From: Natrinema ejinorense
GTDB lineage: Archaea > Halobacteriota > Halobacteria > Halobacteriales > Natrialbaceae
NCBI RefSeq assembly: GCF_002494345.1
Contig: NZ_NXNI01000001.1
Span: 3,348,001-3,412,000 of the forward strand
Reading direction: 5' to 3'
DNA length: 64,000 nt
The position numbers and the translations under genes are program-made. Positions within the stretch are counted from its first letter, which is position 1. Each line of letters opens with the position of its first letter. The notes under the pieces were generated by a model. It had not been told where the DNA came from and ran no database searches. It saw only the letters and a list, made by a program, of their open reading frames with translations. Below, one piece after another: positions 24,097-34,112 of this stretch.

Positions 24097-25296
24097 TTAA
24101 TTCAATTCATATTGTCTTAAGAAAGCCCCGTCGGCTTCTGACTGCCGTGTGAGCAAGCCACTAGAGTCGGGTGTAATCCAGTCGACTATCCTGTCAGTAG
24201 TGCGTTTGTCAATTCGCGTTCCGGTCTCGGCGTCAACGGCTACCAAATTTGTCCCTCCCGGTACGAAGAAAACGGTGTCTCCCGCGATAATCGGCGGACA
24301 GGTACTTAGTGACTCCTTTCTGCTCCACTGTTGTTTCCCTGTCGCGAGCTTGATTCCGAGCAGTTTCCGTGCTGTGGACAAGACAGCGATTTTCTCGTTG
24401 GACGCTGGTGCCCATACAGGTGGCGTGCTCGCTTGCCAGCGGATACGGCCCTCGGATGGGTCAAGCCCTACCGTCTCCCTACGGGTAGAGGCGACGACGG
24501 TAGAATCATCGGCAATCACAGGCGGAAATCGCGTCTTCTCTATTGAGCGAGTCCAAATAACCTCTCCTGACTTCCGATCGAGTTTGACGAGTGAGTCTCG
24601 ATGTCCGATGTAGACGCCATTCGGACCGATTGCGGGACGTAGATACGAGAGGGTTTTCCGCCAATCAAACGAGCTGTCGAACGTCTGCCGCCACATGACA
24701 GTGCCGTCAGATTGGATGCGATACGTTTCGCGGTCCGATTGGACGTAGATGTCATCGGCTACCGCGACTGAAGCGAGATACGTTCCGTCAAGGGTAACCT
24801 TCCACGCAATACGATTTGCATCTCGGTCGAGAGCGTACAGTGTCGGCGATTGCAAGTCGATTTCGGAGTCGAAACCTTCCCCATACGTATCTCTCGGGAC
24901 AAGAATGTGGTTCTCGGTTACTGCTGGGGCCGCGGCCATGCCGCCAGGGAGTGACTTTGAGAACGCAATCGCTCCATCGGATTTCTCAAATCCGAGGAGT
25001 TTCGATTGCGTGTTCACAATTGCATGCCTCAAAGTCGTAACGATCGGACTGGCGAACTGTGACGCGACTGATTCCCTCCAGGTCACGTCGCCAATTTGGG
25101 ACCCTATCTCGGAGTCGAGTTTGGATGTGTTTTTTGAGTTCTCACCAGCCATTATCCAACTCGTTGCTCCAGCCTGTTGGGTGTCTTCTGAATCCGTTTG
25201 AAAGGGGTTATAAGACCCACAACCGCTGATTCCAACAGCCGTAGCAGTCAGCAACGCACGTTTACTCAGCTTTCTTGACCCGCAATGAAATTCCAT
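24097..25296 (-). CDS. PQQ-like beta-propeller (BamB-type) lipoprotein
   Basis: The start at 25296 gives 399 residues. A basic segment (RKLSKRALL) and hydrophobic stretch end in lipobox ISGC, so the protein is lipid-anchored outside the cell. The body consists of repeated blades with W and G at fixed spacing (e.g. IAWKVTLDGTYLASV, VIWTRSIEKTRF, IRWQASTPPVWAP, QQWSRKESLSTCPP), typical of PQQ-like/BamB propellers. An upstream in-frame ATG at 25317 would add seven residues before the signal. GC content and codon use (many ATT, AGT, TCA codons) are clearly lower than neighbouring genes, suggesting recent acquisition. Function is probably a protein-interaction scaffold; no ligand can be assigned. 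Confidence 0.8.
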   Translation of the reverse strand: MEFHCGSRKLSKRALLTATAVGISGCGSYNPFQTDSEDTQQAGATSWIMAGENSKNTSKLDSEIGSQIGDVTWRESVASQFASPIVTTLRHAIVNTQSKLLGFEKSDGAIAFSKSLPGGMAAAPAVTENHILVPRDTYGEGFDSEIDLQSPTLYALDRDANRIAWKVTLDGTYLASVAVADDIYVQSDRETYRIQSDGTVMWRQTFDSSFDWRKTLSYLRPAIGPNGVYIGHRDSLVKLDRKSGEVIWTRSIEKTRFPPVIADDSTVVASTRRETVGLDPSEGRIRWQASTPPVWAPASNEKIAVLSTARKLLGIKLATGKQQWSRKESLSTCPPIIAGDTVFFVPGGTNLVAVDAETGTRIDKRTTDRIVDWITPDSSGLLTRQSEADGAFLRQYELN

Positions 25297-25373
25297 CAGT
25301 TTGAAATATATTTTCAACTATATATCATTTATGCCAAGGCACAATCTGGGTGAGGGATCAAGAAACGAGCAGT

Positions 25374-25880
25374 CTACTTTTCGACCTCGAGCAACGCAAC
25401 TCGCTCGCGAACCAGCGCCGACAGTGACGTGTCGGTGGCTGTCCGCTCAGCGTCAGTGATGTCGAAGAACTCACACAGTGTCTCGGGGTCCTGCGTCTCG
25501 AGTGTCGATTCGCGCTCGACGAACGCGTCCAGCTTTTCGACCGCCTCGAGCGCAGTGGTCTCGTCTTCGTCGCTACCGCCGTCGACCAGAACGACCGCGC
25601 GATCCCCACCCTCACTGACGCCCATCTCGAGCGCGCGGTCGATCTGCCGGCGGCCGGCGGCGTACAGCAGGATCTCGACGGCGCGGTCCCGGGCGACGTT
25701 CTCGTCGCGCTCGATCGCTCGATCTGCCAGTTCGACGGCCCGCTCGAGGTGGCGACGATCGGCGACGTACCGCGAGTCGAAGGCCTGGATCGTCACGCCG
25801 TGGCGGTCTCCGATCTCGCCGAGGTCGGCCACGAACGAATCCAGGTCGTCGATCGCGAGCCGGCATTCGAGTAGCTCCAC
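25374..25880 (-). CDS. KEOPS complex subunit Cgi121
   Basis: The protein has 168 residues and begins with GTG at 25880, overlapping the Hel308 stop codon by one base. It resembles archaeal Cgi121, the KEOPS subunit that holds the tRNA CCA end during t6A37 synthesis: a small alpha/beta fold with DSRYVADRRHLERAVELADRAI and AVEILLYAAGRRQIDRALEMGV, the last being the family's most conserved helix. Linkage to hel308 is commonly seen in haloarchaea. The C terminus (TDTSLSALVRERVALLEVEK) is predicted helical and specific to this group. Confidence 0.9.
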   Translation of the reverse strand: MELLECRLAIDDLDSFVADLGEIGDRHGVTIQAFDSRYVADRRHLERAVELADRAIERDENVARDRAVEILLYAAGRRQIDRALEMGVSEGGDRAVVLVDGGSDEDETTALEAVEKLDAFVERESTLETQDPETLCEFFDITDAERTATDTSLSALVRERVALLEVEK

Positions 25881-28261
25881 TAGAAATCACCCAGGCTCGA
25901 CTGGCTATCGTCGGCTTCCACTGTTTCTGTCGCCGCAGTCCCGTCGCTCTTCGCGTCGTCGCTCGAGTCCGTGACCGCGTTTCCGTTCCCGTCGCTCGAC
26001 CCCGCCGATTTCGGCTCGACGCCGTCCATCGACGGATCCTCGCGGCCCGCGTTCTTCAGGATGTTCTCGGCCGTCTTCGTCCCTTTGAGCACCGTGAGGA
26101 TCACTCCCTTGTCCGCAGTCCGCAGATCGGCGGGCTCCTCGATCCCCGTCTCGTAGAGTCTGCGAGCGCGCTTGCGGCCCACGCCCCCGATCGAGACGAG
26201 TTCGAGCAATTCCTCACTCACGCCGTGTTCGACGCGTGCGCGGGCCTCCCGGACTGCGACGGTCCACTCGCTGTCGATTTCCGCGGCCAGCGACTCGGCC
26301 GCACCGAGTAGCCACTCGGCGGTGTCGACCTTCCCGCGGAGGTCGCCGGGCCCGATCTTGTACCGGTCGGTCAACTGCTCCTCGTCGGTCTCCGTCGCCC
26401 AGTCCTCGAGCAGTTTGCCCGTCTTGAGCGCCGAGAGCCAGTCCTCGAAGCGCTCCGCTTCGAACTCGCTTGGGGCATCGCCCAGCAGCTCGGCCTCGCG
26501 CTCGTAGAAGAGTTCGCCGTACTGCTCGTCCTCGCCCGACCGGAGGTAGAGTTCGTACATGTCCGGCGTCCGCGAGACCAGTTGGTAGAGTCCGAGCGCG
26601 GTCGGGCGCTCGTCGGCGTCCGCGAGCCCGTGGACGATCTCCGCGGCGCTCATCGGATCGAGGTAGAGCCGCGAGACGGTGTGGCCGAGGCTCGTGGCGG
26701 CGAGTTCCTCGTCCCGGTCGCCGCTCTCGGCGAGAGCAGCGGCCGAGGTGAACGCGCCGTCTGCGCTATCGTCCGCTTCAGCACTGTCGCTTCCGCCGCT
26801 GTCACGCTCTATGAAGTCGTTCGACTCGAGGTACTGCAAGACCGTGTCGGTCACCGTCTCGAGTCGACCGGGCTCGCTCGACTGGCTGGCGTACAGCGTC
26901 GCCTCGAGGAACTCGAGGAGCCCCTCGCGCGTGCGGGCGAAGCCGGAGGCGACGGTCGCGAGGACGTGGGTCCGGAGGGCGGGTTCGGCCGCCAGCTTCG
27001 AGCGCACCGGCTCGGGATCGGCCCAGATATAGCGGTCGAACAGCTCCTCGCTCTCATCGTGGCTCGTGGCGAGGAGAACGGCCTCGCCGTAGGGATCGAG
27101 CCCCGGTCGGCCCGCTCGTCCCATCATCTGGTGGACCTCGAGGACGTCCAAGGGGGCCATCCCGCCCGCGCTGGGGTCGAAGCGCCGCCAGTCGCGGACG
27201 ATTACTCGCCGAGCCGGGGTATTGACCCCTGCCGCGAGCGTCGGCGTCGCCGAAATCACCTTCAGCGTCCGGTCGCGGAAGGCGTCCTCGACGAGCGTTC
27301 GCTGGGTGCTCGAGAGGCCGGCGTGGTGGAACGCCGACCCGTGCTCGACGGCGTCCGCGAGGTCTTTGCTGGTCTCGGTGTCGCTGTCGTCCCGGATCTC
27401 GTCGGCCAGTTCGGCCAGTTCGGCCCGCTCCTCGGCTGTCAGTTCGTTCTTCGAGACGCCGCCCAGCCGCCTCGCAGCGGCCTCGGCGTTCCGGCGGGAG
27501 TTGACGAACACGAGCGAGGAGCCACCCTCCCGGAGGATATCGCGGACGAGTGCTGCCTCTTGCTTTTCGCTCCCCTCGACGGGAACCTCCCGCGTCGAGC
27601 CGTCGTCGAAGTTCAGGGCGTTGCCGTAGTGGACCCCCATCTGGAGGTCGATCGGTCGCCAGTCGGTATCCACGAGCGCGGCGTCGAGCCAGTCGGCGAT
27701 CTCGTCGGCGTTGCCGACCGTCGCCGAGAGCGCGACCACCTGCATGCGGGGATTGAGTTGCCGGAGTTTCGCGAGGGTCACCTCGAGGGTCGGCCCCCGA
27801 TTCCGGTCGTCGATGAGGTGTACTTCGTCCGAGACGACGCAGGTCAGATCCGAGAGCCAGTCGGCTCCGTTGCGGACGAGCGAGTCGACCTTCTCGCTGG
27901 TGGCGACGACGATGTCCTTCGTCGCGAGCCAGTCGCTGGTGCTCTCGTAGTTGCCCGTCGTGACGCCCGTCGTCACGCCGAAGCGCTCGTAGGCCTCGAA
28001 CTCCTCCTTTTTCTCGCTGGCGAGTGCTCGGAGGGGGACGATATAGAGCGCCTTCCCGCCGCGCTGGACCGCCGACAGCATCGAGAGGGCGGCGATCATC
28101 GTCTTGCCGCTGGCGGTCGGGACGGCGGCGACGAGGTTCTCGCCCTCGGTCGCGCCGGCCTCGACCGCCTCGGCCTGGGGCGGGTAGAGCTCCTCGATGC
28201 CCTCGCCCCGGAAGTGGTCGACGGCACCGGGCGGGAGCCCCGACAGCTCCTCGATATTCAT
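25880..28261 (-). CDS. hel308: ATP-dependent DNA helicase Hel308
   Basis: This superfamily 2 helicase of 793 residues unwinds lagging strands at stalled forks. From the N terminus: Q-motif region [11 protein letters not shown], Walker A TASGKT, DEVH box in [15 protein letters not shown] motif, and motif VI in GRAGRPG. Winged-helix and ratchet domains follow, then a helix-hairpin-helix region ([17 protein letters not shown]). The C terminus QSSLGDF resembles the motif Hel308 uses to contact partners such as PCNA. The start at 28261 ([14 protein letters not shown]) is chosen because a TTTAAA box at 28287-28292 lies 26-31 bases upstream. The frame stays open further upstream without homology. 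Confidence 0.95.
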   Translation of the reverse strand: MNIEELSGLPPGAVDHFRGEGIEELYPPQAEAVEAGATEGENLVAAVPTASGKTMIAALSMLSAVQRGGKALYIVPLRALASEKKEEFEAYERFGVTTGVTTGNYESTSDWLATKDIVVATSEKVDSLVRNGADWLSDLTCVVSDEVHLIDDRNRGPTLEVTLAKLRQLNPRMQVVALSATVGNADEIADWLDAALVDTDWRPIDLQMGVHYGNALNFDDGSTREVPVEGSEKQEAALVRDILREGGSSLVFVNSRRNAEAAARRLGGVSKNELTAEERAELAELADEIRDDSDTETSKDLADAVEHGSAFHHAGLSSTQRTLVEDAFRDRTLKVISATPTLAAGVNTPARRVIVRDWRRFDPSAGGMAPLDVLEVHQMMGRAGRPGLDPYGEAVLLATSHDESEELFDRYIWADPEPVRSKLAAEPALRTHVLATVASGFARTREGLLEFLEATLYASQSSEPGRLETVTDTVLQYLESNDFIERDSGGSDSAEADDSADGAFTSAAALAESGDRDEELAATSLGHTVSRLYLDPMSAAEIVHGLADADERPTALGLYQLVSRTPDMYELYLRSGEDEQYGELFYEREAELLGDAPSEFEAERFEDWLSALKTGKLLEDWATETDEEQLTDRYKIGPGDLRGKVDTAEWLLGAAESLAAEIDSEWTVAVREARARVEHGVSEELLELVSIGGVGRKRARRLYETGIEEPADLRTADKGVILTVLKGTKTAENILKNAGREDPSMDGVEPKSAGSSDGNGNAVTDSSDDAKSDGTAATETVEADDSQSSLGDF

Positions 28262-28760
28262 TACCCGTCCTTGGCGCGTCCCGCGGTTTAAAGTATCGTC
28301 TCGCTGGCTGTGGCGATCGGCTCCTCGAGCAGTGGCTGCTGTCCTCCGCTCGATCCGTGTCGATCTATGGAGAACCGTGTCCCCTCGAGCGTTCAGCAGA
28401 GGGGGCCAGCGTATCGCTCTGGACCGATCAGCCGGCGCGTGGCGCGCGCTGAGTCGCGGTGAGTCGAAGACGAATCGCGACTCGAAATCGTGCGAGGTCT
28501 TCGCGACCGCTGTGAGCGAAGGCGTGGAAGGCGCGACGCGTCTTCCAATGGATGAGTGAGCGGCGAGCGGGGGTGAACGACGTGAGCCCCTCGAGTCGCG
28601 AGCGAATCGGCTGGGGAGGGCGTGGCGATCCCTGCCCCCGCGAGAGGGGGCGCTCGCTGCCATCAATTCTGCTCTCGGATCGGGTCCCTCCATTCACACA
28701 ACGGACGAGCGACTCGTTGACGGCGATAGACCGATACGACCGGCGACCGAAGACGTCTCC
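28262..28760. other. GC-rich non-coding interval with inverted repeats
   Basis: About 500 bases between the divergent hel308 and uspA-type genes. No gene is supported; long frames on both strands have unnatural composition. Several inverted repeats are visible, for example GAGTCGCG (28451-28458) with CGCGACTC (28476-28483) and GCCCCC/GGGGGC near 28640. It also has many repeats of the GTGAGCG/GCGAGCG type. The hel308 TATA (28287-28292) lies at its left end. Confidence 0.5.
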
Positions 28761-29195
28761 ATGACCGACTCCGCTCACGTCCTCGTCCCGACGCTCGGCC
28801 GTCCACGAGAGGACGAGGCGCTCGCCTACGCACTCGAGACGTTCCCCGACGCCGAAATCACGCTGCTCGCTGTCGTGACGCCCCTGGAGGCACCGCTCAG
28901 CGAGGGGGGCGTCCTCGAGCGAAGCGAGGAACGGACGACGGAAGCGCGGGCCAACGCCGAGGAGTTGCTCGAACCGGTCGCCGATCCGTCGGCGGCGGAC
29001 CGCGTTCGGATCGAGACGGTCGAGGGACGACCCGGAACCGTCGTTCCCAGATACGCCTCGGAGGAGGCGATCGATCACGTCGTGATGTATGGCTCCGGCC
29101 GCGGATCGACGGGGTTTCTCAGGCGGTTTCTCGGCCGTGGAATCGCCGCCACGGTAGTCGAACGTACCGCGCGGCCGGTGACGGTGCTGGAGTGA
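28761..29195 (+). CDS. Universal stress protein (UspA family)
   Basis: The protein has 144 residues and a single Usp domain. It starts HVLVPTLGRP, and the ATP-binding type loop near the C terminus reads GSGRGSTGFLRRFLGR, then ATVVERTARPVTVLE, in agreement with nucleotide-binding Usp members (G2xG9xGS/T). It converges with the phosphate permease gene, which ends at 29221. Such pairing of Usp domains with Pit transporters recurs in haloarchaea. Confidence 0.92.
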   Translation: MTDSAHVLVPTLGRPREDEALAYALETFPDAEITLLAVVTPLEAPLSEGGVLERSEERTTEARANAEELLEPVADPSAADRVRIETVEGRPGTVVPRYASEEAIDHVVMYGSGRGSTGFLRRFLGRGIAATVVERTARPVTVLE

Positions 29196-29220
29196 GCGCC
29201 TCGAGTACGGGCCGCGGGAA

Positions 29221-30429
29221 TCAGCCCCCGATCACCGTCGCGAACAGTCGATACAGCCCGTAGCTGACGACGACCGAACTCCCCAGCGTGAGCACCCAGA
29301 AGGTGATGGTGACGCCGATCTTGCGCCGGGAGACGCCCGCCGAGCCGCCGGCCAGTCCACCGCCGATGACCCCCGAGAGGATGATGTTGTTCAGCGAGAT
29401 CGGAATCCCGAGCGCGATCGCCAGCTGAGCGATGATAAACCCCGGGACCAGCGCCGCGATCGAGCGCCGGACGCCCAACTGGGCGTACTCTCGAGAGGTC
29501 GCTTGCAACAGCCGTGGTGCTCCCATCCAGGCCCCGGCGAGGATACCGGTTGCGCCGATCGCGAGCAGGAGGATGCCCGGCAGGCCGAGTTCGACGCGAA
29601 AGAGGTTCTCGAGCGGGCCGGTCGCGAGCCCGACCTGCGAGCCGCCCGAGGAGAAGGCGACGATGCCGCCGAGGACGAGCAGGAACGACCGGATCCCGCT
29701 CTCGACGGAGACGCGGACGCGCTCGCGGACCCAGTAGAACGCGAGGACACCGACTCCGATCGTCACGATGGCGGTTCCGAGATCGACGCCGGACGCGAGC
29801 ATCGGGCCACCGCCGAACTGCCGGGCGACGAACCCGGCCAGCGTCCCCTGATCGGCGGTCGGATCGGGGATCACGCCCAGACGGACGTTGGCGACGATCG
29901 CCCCGACGACGCCGGCCAGCAGCGGGACGCCGACGGTCTCGGGGACGTCGTCGCGCCGCAGGATCGTCGCCGTCGCGTACGCCAATCCGCCGGACATGAT
30001 CGGCACCAGCAGCCAGAAGGTGCCGAGTCGGCGGTAGGTGGCCATCGCGGGATCGCCACCCAGCGAGAGACCGACGCCGACCATCGCACCCGTCGTCGCG
30101 AACGCCGCCGGAATCGGGTATCGCGTGTAGATGCCGATCGCCATGAACCCCGCGGCGGTCAGCAGGCCCGCGGTGGCCGCAAGCGGCGTGATCGTGACGC
30201 CGTCGATGAGGTCCGCACCGACCGTCTCCGAGATGCTGCCGCCCTGCATGAGCGCGCCCGCGGCCGCGAGCAGGCCGATGACGAACGCCGCTTGCATCGT
30301 CGAGATGGCGTTCGCGCCGATCGCGGGGGCGAAGGGTGGCGAGTTGCTGTTCGCCCCGAGCACCCACGCCATGAACAGACAGGTGACGATAGCGGCCCCG
30401 ATGAGGACTGCGAAGGACAGTGCGACCAT
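29221..30429 (-). CDS. Inorganic phosphate permease, PiT family
   Basis: This membrane protein of 402 residues has about ten hydrophobic segments. The family signature is present twice in inverted halves: GANSNSPPFAPAIGANAIS near residue 25, and LGIPISLNNIILSGVIGGGLAGG near residue 355. It imports phosphate with cations (or possibly sulfate, as some PiT relatives do). The start at 30429 (MVALSFAVLIG) places the first helix directly at the N terminus; a longer frame upstream lacks homology. It converges with the UspA-type gene. Confidence 0.92.
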   Translation of the reverse strand: MVALSFAVLIGAAIVTCLFMAWVLGANSNSPPFAPAIGANAISTMQAAFVIGLLAAAGALMQGGSISETVGADLIDGVTITPLAATAGLLTAAGFMAIGIYTRYPIPAAFATTGAMVGVGLSLGGDPAMATYRRLGTFWLLVPIMSGGLAYATATILRRDDVPETVGVPLLAGVVGAIVANVRLGVIPDPTADQGTLAGFVARQFGGGPMLASGVDLGTAIVTIGVGVLAFYWVRERVRVSVESGIRSFLLVLGGIVAFSSGGSQVGLATGPLENLFRVELGLPGILLLAIGATGILAGAWMGAPRLLQATSREYAQLGVRRSIAALVPGFIIAQLAIALGIPISLNNIILSGVIGGGLAGGSAGVSRRKIGVTITFWVLTLGSSVVVSYGLYRLFATVIGG

Positions 30430-30508
30430 TTCGTCTCCCCGGATCGTTTGGGGACGAACGAGAAAAGCGTTCCCTCGAGCGGGACTCCGAAAGCGCGCAG
30501 TCCAGCCG

Positions 30509-31306
30509 CTACTCCGTTCCAGCACTCGGCCGTCGCTCCGTTTTCAGTACCGTTCTGTAATGAGCCGTGCCATCGGTCCGAGCGACGTGACACGGCTGCC
30601 ACGGCGTTCCGGTCGTCGCCTCGCGAAGCCGGACAGGGGAACACAACAGGAACTGTAGCGTCCGCCCGACTTCGCGGCGCTGCTCACCGTCTTCCGTCTC
30701 GCGTTCGAACTCGAGGTGGAAACACCGGTGTGCGATTCCCTCACGCGGGTCGGAACGGTAGCCGAAGAAGTCCTCGTCCAGTCGCGTCGGATCGTAGTTA
30801 TCGACGACGGCGACGCCCCCGTCGGCGGTGACGCGAGCGAATTCGGCGAGCACCTCGCGGATTCCGGCCAGCGAGCGGCCGAGTCCGATCTGGGTCCCGA
30901 CGGCGTGGACGGCCCCGAACGCGCCCGTCTCGATCGGCAAGTCGAACATGTCGCCGACGAGCACGTCCTCGAGGCCGCGTTCACGGGCCGTTCGCACAGC
31001 GTTCGGACTCGCGTCGACGCCGATCGCGTCGGCGCCCCGATCGGCCCACCACAGGAGGTGTTTCCCCGCGCCGCAGCCGACATCGAGGATCGGTTCGTGG
31101 TCGGTCAATCGCTCGAGGACGTCGATCGTCTCTCGATTCCACGAGTCAGGACTCGAGAAGTAGAACTCGGCGACGTTGCCGTCCTGGACGTCCGCGCCGT
31201 CGCGATAGGTTAGCCGACCTGGGGTATCGCGGTGGTGGGCGAGCATGGCTCGTCCCAGTGGATCTGCCAGTCCCGATCCGGCCGGTTCGGAATCGGCTCG
31301 TTCCAT
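30509..31306 (-). CDS. SAM-dependent methyltransferase (class I)
   Basis: The protein has 265 residues. The AdoMet-binding motif is ILDVGCGAGKHLLWW, followed by acidic motif II (AIGVDASPNAV) and the motif ending in GDMFDLPIETGAFGAVHAVG. About 70 residues precede the Rossmann core (MERADSEPAGSG...), and a C-terminal extension contains HRCFHLEFERE. Substrate cannot be assigned; small-molecule targets are usual for this type. The start at 31306 is preferred to 31375 because an AT-rich promoter segment lies between them. Confidence 0.85.
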   Translation of the reverse strand: MERADSEPAGSGLADPLGRAMLAHHRDTPGRLTYRDGADVQDGNVAEFYFSSPDSWNRETIDVLERLTDHEPILDVGCGAGKHLLWWADRGADAIGVDASPNAVRTARERGLEDVLVGDMFDLPIETGAFGAVHAVGTQIGLGRSLAGIREVLAEFARVTADGGVAVVDNYDPTRLDEDFFGYRSDPREGIAHRCFHLEFERETEDGEQRREVGRTLQFLLCSPVRLREATTGTPWQPCHVARTDGTAHYRTVLKTERRPSAGTE

Positions 31307-31467
31307 GCTCGAGTCGAGTATTCGACCAATAATAAAACCATGATTACATATGTTTTCTGGTATCGTATGTCGCACCGACGAGTCACGACGAACGCGTCGC
31401 CGATACGATGGCGTTTCGCACGGTTGCCGACCGCTAACGATTTACCTCGATCGGCCGAACTTCGGGT

Positions 31468-31713
31468 ATGAAAGTCGAATTCGACGAGGACACCTGTATC
31501 GGGATGTTCCAGTGCGTCGCGGAGTGGGACGCCTTCGAGAAGGACAAATCGAAGGGGAAGGCGATCCTCGCGGACAGCGAGGCGGTCGAGGACGGTGTCT
31601 TCGTCCGCGACGTTCCCGACGACGCGGAACTCGACGCGAAGTTCGCCGCTCGGTCATGTCCCGTCGACGCGATCACAATCTACGACGACGACGGCGAACA
31701 GGTGATCCCGTAA
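31468..31713 (+). CDS. Small ferredoxin (Fer4-type)
   Basis: The protein has 81 residues. The cluster ligands are in CIGMFQC at 11-17 and in RSCPVDAI near residue 64. This gives three conserved Cys, consistent with a 3Fe-4S or incomplete 4Fe-4S ferredoxin like those paired with P450s or oxidoreductases. Insertions between the Cys segments are rich in Asp and Glu, as in haloarchaeal proteins. It transfers electrons in the cytosol; the partner is not encoded next door. Confidence 0.88.
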   Translation: MKVEFDEDTCIGMFQCVAEWDAFEKDKSKGKAILADSEAVEDGVFVRDVPDDAELDAKFAARSCPVDAITIYDDDGEQVIP

Positions 31714-31817
31714 CCGGGAGGATTCGGGTGCGGACGGGACTCGAGACCGGCGTCTGGCTGGCGGGTTTCCAGCGGATATCACAATCGTCATCCGGCGCTG
31801 TCGGCTATCGCGTCGGC

Positions 31818-32240
31818 ATGGACGTCTTCTTCAGCGGCTCCATCAGGGGCGGTCGATCGGACGTCGATCGCTACGCGGACCTCATCGCGATCCTCGAGGG
31901 GCACGGCGACGTGCTCACTGAACACGTCGGAGTCGAGGACGTCGAAGCGAAAGAACAGGCCGACGGACTGACCGACGGCGACATCCACGATCAGGACGTC
32001 GCCTGGCTCCGGCAGGCCGACGTCGTCGTGGCCGAGGTGACGACGCCCAGTCTCGGCGTCGGCTACGAAATCGGACGCGCCGTCGAGTTGGACACGCCGG
32101 TCTGCTGTCTCTACCGCCCCGAGGGGGATCACGAACTCTCCGCCATGATCCGGGGGAACGACGCGGTGACTGTCGAGGAGTACCGCGAGGTGGCGGCCGT
32201 CGAGTCCGTCCTTGCGTCGTTCCTCGAAACGCACGGCTAA
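31818..32240 (+). CDS. Rcl/DNPH1-like nucleoside monophosphate N-glycosidase
   Basis: The protein has 140 residues of the nucleoside 2-deoxyribosyltransferase superfamily. It matches the DNPH1 (Rcl) subtype: FSGSIRGGRSDVDRYADLI at the N terminus, VLTEHVG, catalytic Glu in VVAEVTTPSLGVGYEIGRAV, and RGNDAV near the end. DNPH1 cleaves 2'-deoxynucleoside 5'-monophosphates to base and deoxyribose phosphate, cleaning modified nucleotides. That role is likely here but not proved by sequence. Confidence 0.87.
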   Translation: MDVFFSGSIRGGRSDVDRYADLIAILEGHGDVLTEHVGVEDVEAKEQADGLTDGDIHDQDVAWLRQADVVVAEVTTPSLGVGYEIGRAVELDTPVCCLYRPEGDHELSAMIRGNDAVTVEEYREVAAVESVLASFLETHG

Positions 32241-32422
32241 CGGAAGCCACCGCTGTCCGTTCGGACGATCACAGTTCGGCCGCGTTAGCGGGTCCGTCGA
32301 GATCGCGCTCGAGCCTGGGGATGGTCGCAGCGGGTGCCCGAAAACGGTCGAGACCGATCGCCGCCGGCACCGAAACTACCCTCTCCGGTCGGCCGAGAAA
32401 AACCAGAATCGGTCGGCGTCGG

Positions 32423-33337
32423 CTACGCGATCTCGTCGTACTGCTCGGAGAGCTTCTCGGCGGCCTCGCCGAGTTGATTGCGCTCGTACTCGGTGAGGTC
32501 CCACTCGACGATTTTCTCGACGCCGTCGGATCCCAGTTTGACGGGGACGCCGAAGGCGGTGTCCTCGTGACCGAACTCGCCCTCGAGTTTCACGCTCCCG
32601 GGAAGGACTTCGCCGGTATCGCGCAGGATGGCCTCGACCATGTGGCCGACGCCGGTCGCCGGCCCCCACTGGGTCGCGCCTTTCTTCTCGATGACGTTCA
32701 TCGCCGACGTCTGCAGCTCGGAGAGCAGGTCGTCTTTCTCGTCTTCGTCGAACTCGAGGTCCTGGCCGTCGACGCGCACCTTCGAGAAGACGGGGACCTG
32801 TGCGTCGCCGTGTTCCCCGAGGATGGTCGCGTCGACGTTCTGGACGGGTGCGTCGAAGCGCTGGGAGATGACGTAGCGGAAGCGAGCGGAGTCGAGTCGG
32901 CCGCCGAAGCCGATCACCTTCTCGCGGGCGCGGTCACCCGTTTCGTAGAGGTGGCGGTTCAGCAGGTCGACCGGGTTCGACGTCGTCACCGTGATGAAGT
33001 CGTCGTTGTGTTCGGCGATGGAAGAGCCGATGTCCTCCATGATTGGTGCGTTGTCCCCCGCCAGATCGATCCGGGTCTGGCCCGGCTGTCGCGGGATCCC
33101 CGCGGTGATGACGACGACGTCCGATCCCGCGGTGTCCTCGTAGCCCCCCTGCCGGATCGTCGTGTTCGAGTCGTAGGCCACGCCGTGGTTCGTGTCGGCG
33201 GCCTGTCCGACAGTGTCGTCTTCTTTGTCCGGAATGTCCACGAAGACGAGTTCGTCCGCGATGTCCCGAAGCGCGATGTTGTAGCCTGCGGCGGCCCCGA
33301 CGGTCCCGGCCGCGCCGACCACGCTAACTTTCGTCAT
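32423..33337 (-). CDS. mdh: Malate dehydrogenase (NAD-dependent)
   Basis: The protein has 304 residues, the length of the Haloarcula marismortui enzyme. It belongs to the [LDH-like] malate dehydrogenase group. The NAD-binding motif is [15 protein letters not shown], with an acidic residue after beta-2 ([10 protein letters not shown]). Active-site segments are [15 protein letters not shown] (substrate-binding Arg), [21 protein letters not shown] and catalytic His in [14 protein letters not shown]. It interconverts malate and oxaloacetate in the TCA cycle. The start at 33337 has a TTTAA-type box about 30 bases upstream; the frame continues upstream without homology. Confidence 0.97.
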   Translation of the reverse strand: MTKVSVVGAAGTVGAAAGYNIALRDIADELVFVDIPDKEDDTVGQAADTNHGVAYDSNTTIRQGGYEDTAGSDVVVITAGIPRQPGQTRIDLAGDNAPIMEDIGSSIAEHNDDFITVTTSNPVDLLNRHLYETGDRAREKVIGFGGRLDSARFRYVISQRFDAPVQNVDATILGEHGDAQVPVFSKVRVDGQDLEFDEDEKDDLLSELQTSAMNVIEKKGATQWGPATGVGHMVEAILRDTGEVLPGSVKLEGEFGHEDTAFGVPVKLGSDGVEKIVEWDLTEYERNQLGEAAEKLSEQYDEIA

Positions 33338-33656
33338 ACCACGTAATGCTTCCCCATCACATGCGTTAAATCCGTCGAAATCTACGACTTCGTATGAATT
33401 TGACGATGAATATATCGACAACTGTCGTACTACTCCCCCTCTTTCGACGGGAACACCCCGTCCGGACCCGACCACCGCCGACAGCCGCCGAAACCCGGAC
33501 GGTCGGCTCGTCTCGAGCGCCTATCGTAGCCACCGAAACGATTGACACACTGACCGCAACGCCGTCATGCGGTCGGGTGTGAAGTGACGTTCGGTGGCTA
33601 CGATACTGTGACTCGAGACCGAACCGATCATGGCCATCGCCCGCGGCTACCCGTGT
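33338..33656. other. Divergent intergenic region, mdh / TIGR00725
   Basis: About 320 bases between the divergent mdh and TIGR00725 genes. It carries the mdh promoter at its left end and an AT-rich stretch around 33395-33425. I see no gene and no strong repeat in it. Confidence 0.45.
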
Positions 33657-34112
33657 ATGCGCGTCAGCGTCATCGGCGGCGGACGGATCACGGACGAACA
33701 GCGGGCCCGCGCGGAAGCGGTCGGACGCGAGCTCGCGCGCCGCGGCCACGTAGTCGTCTGTGGCGGCCGCGAGGGGACGATGGAAGCGGTCTGTCGCGGC
33801 GCGAAACGCGAGGGCGGAACCACGATCGGGATCCTCCCTGGCGAGCGTCGGGGCGCGGCGAACGAGTTCGTCGATATCGCCATCGCGACCGGGCTCGGCC
33901 ACGCCCGGAACGCGCTCGTCCCGCTGAACGGCGACGCGGTGATCGCGCTTTCCGGCGGCGTCGGGACGCTCTCGGAGCTCGGCTTCGCCGGCATCTACGA
34001 GCGGCCCATCGTCGGCCTCGAGACCCACGACGTCTCCGATCTCGAAACGGAGTTCGAGAGCGTCGACACGCCGGAAGCGGCCGTCGATGCCGTCGAAACC
34101 GCATTCGAGTAG
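33657..34112 (+). CDS. TIGR00725 (SLOG/LOG-like) nucleotide-binding protein
   Basis: The protein has 151 residues of the LOG/MoCo-carrier-like Rossmann fold. It opens with VSVIGGGRITDEQRA, then VVVCGGREGTMEAVCRGAKREGG, PGERRGAANEFVDIAIATGLGHARN and the loop ALSGGVGTLSELGFA. These are the TIGR00725 signature segments (a PGGxGTxxE variant). The family is thought to bind or cleave nucleotides; a defined reaction is lacking. The start at 33657 is chosen over 33630 because homology begins exactly there. Confidence 0.87.
   Translation: MRVSVIGGGRITDEQRARAEAVGRELARRGHVVVCGGREGTMEAVCRGAKREGGTTIGILPGERRGAANEFVDIAIATGLGHARNALVPLNGDAVIALSGGVGTLSELGFAGIYERPIVGLETHDVSDLETEFESVDTPEAAVDAVETAFE

Noticed and set aside
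28262-28693. N-terminal extension of Hel308
   Set aside because: The frame is open upstream of 28261 but has Arg/Ser-rich sequence without homology, and a TATA box at 28287-28292 fits the start at 28261.
28428-29078. 216-codon minus-strand frame
   Set aside because: It overlaps the UspA-type gene antisense and the GC-rich non-coding gap; no motif or promoter supports it.
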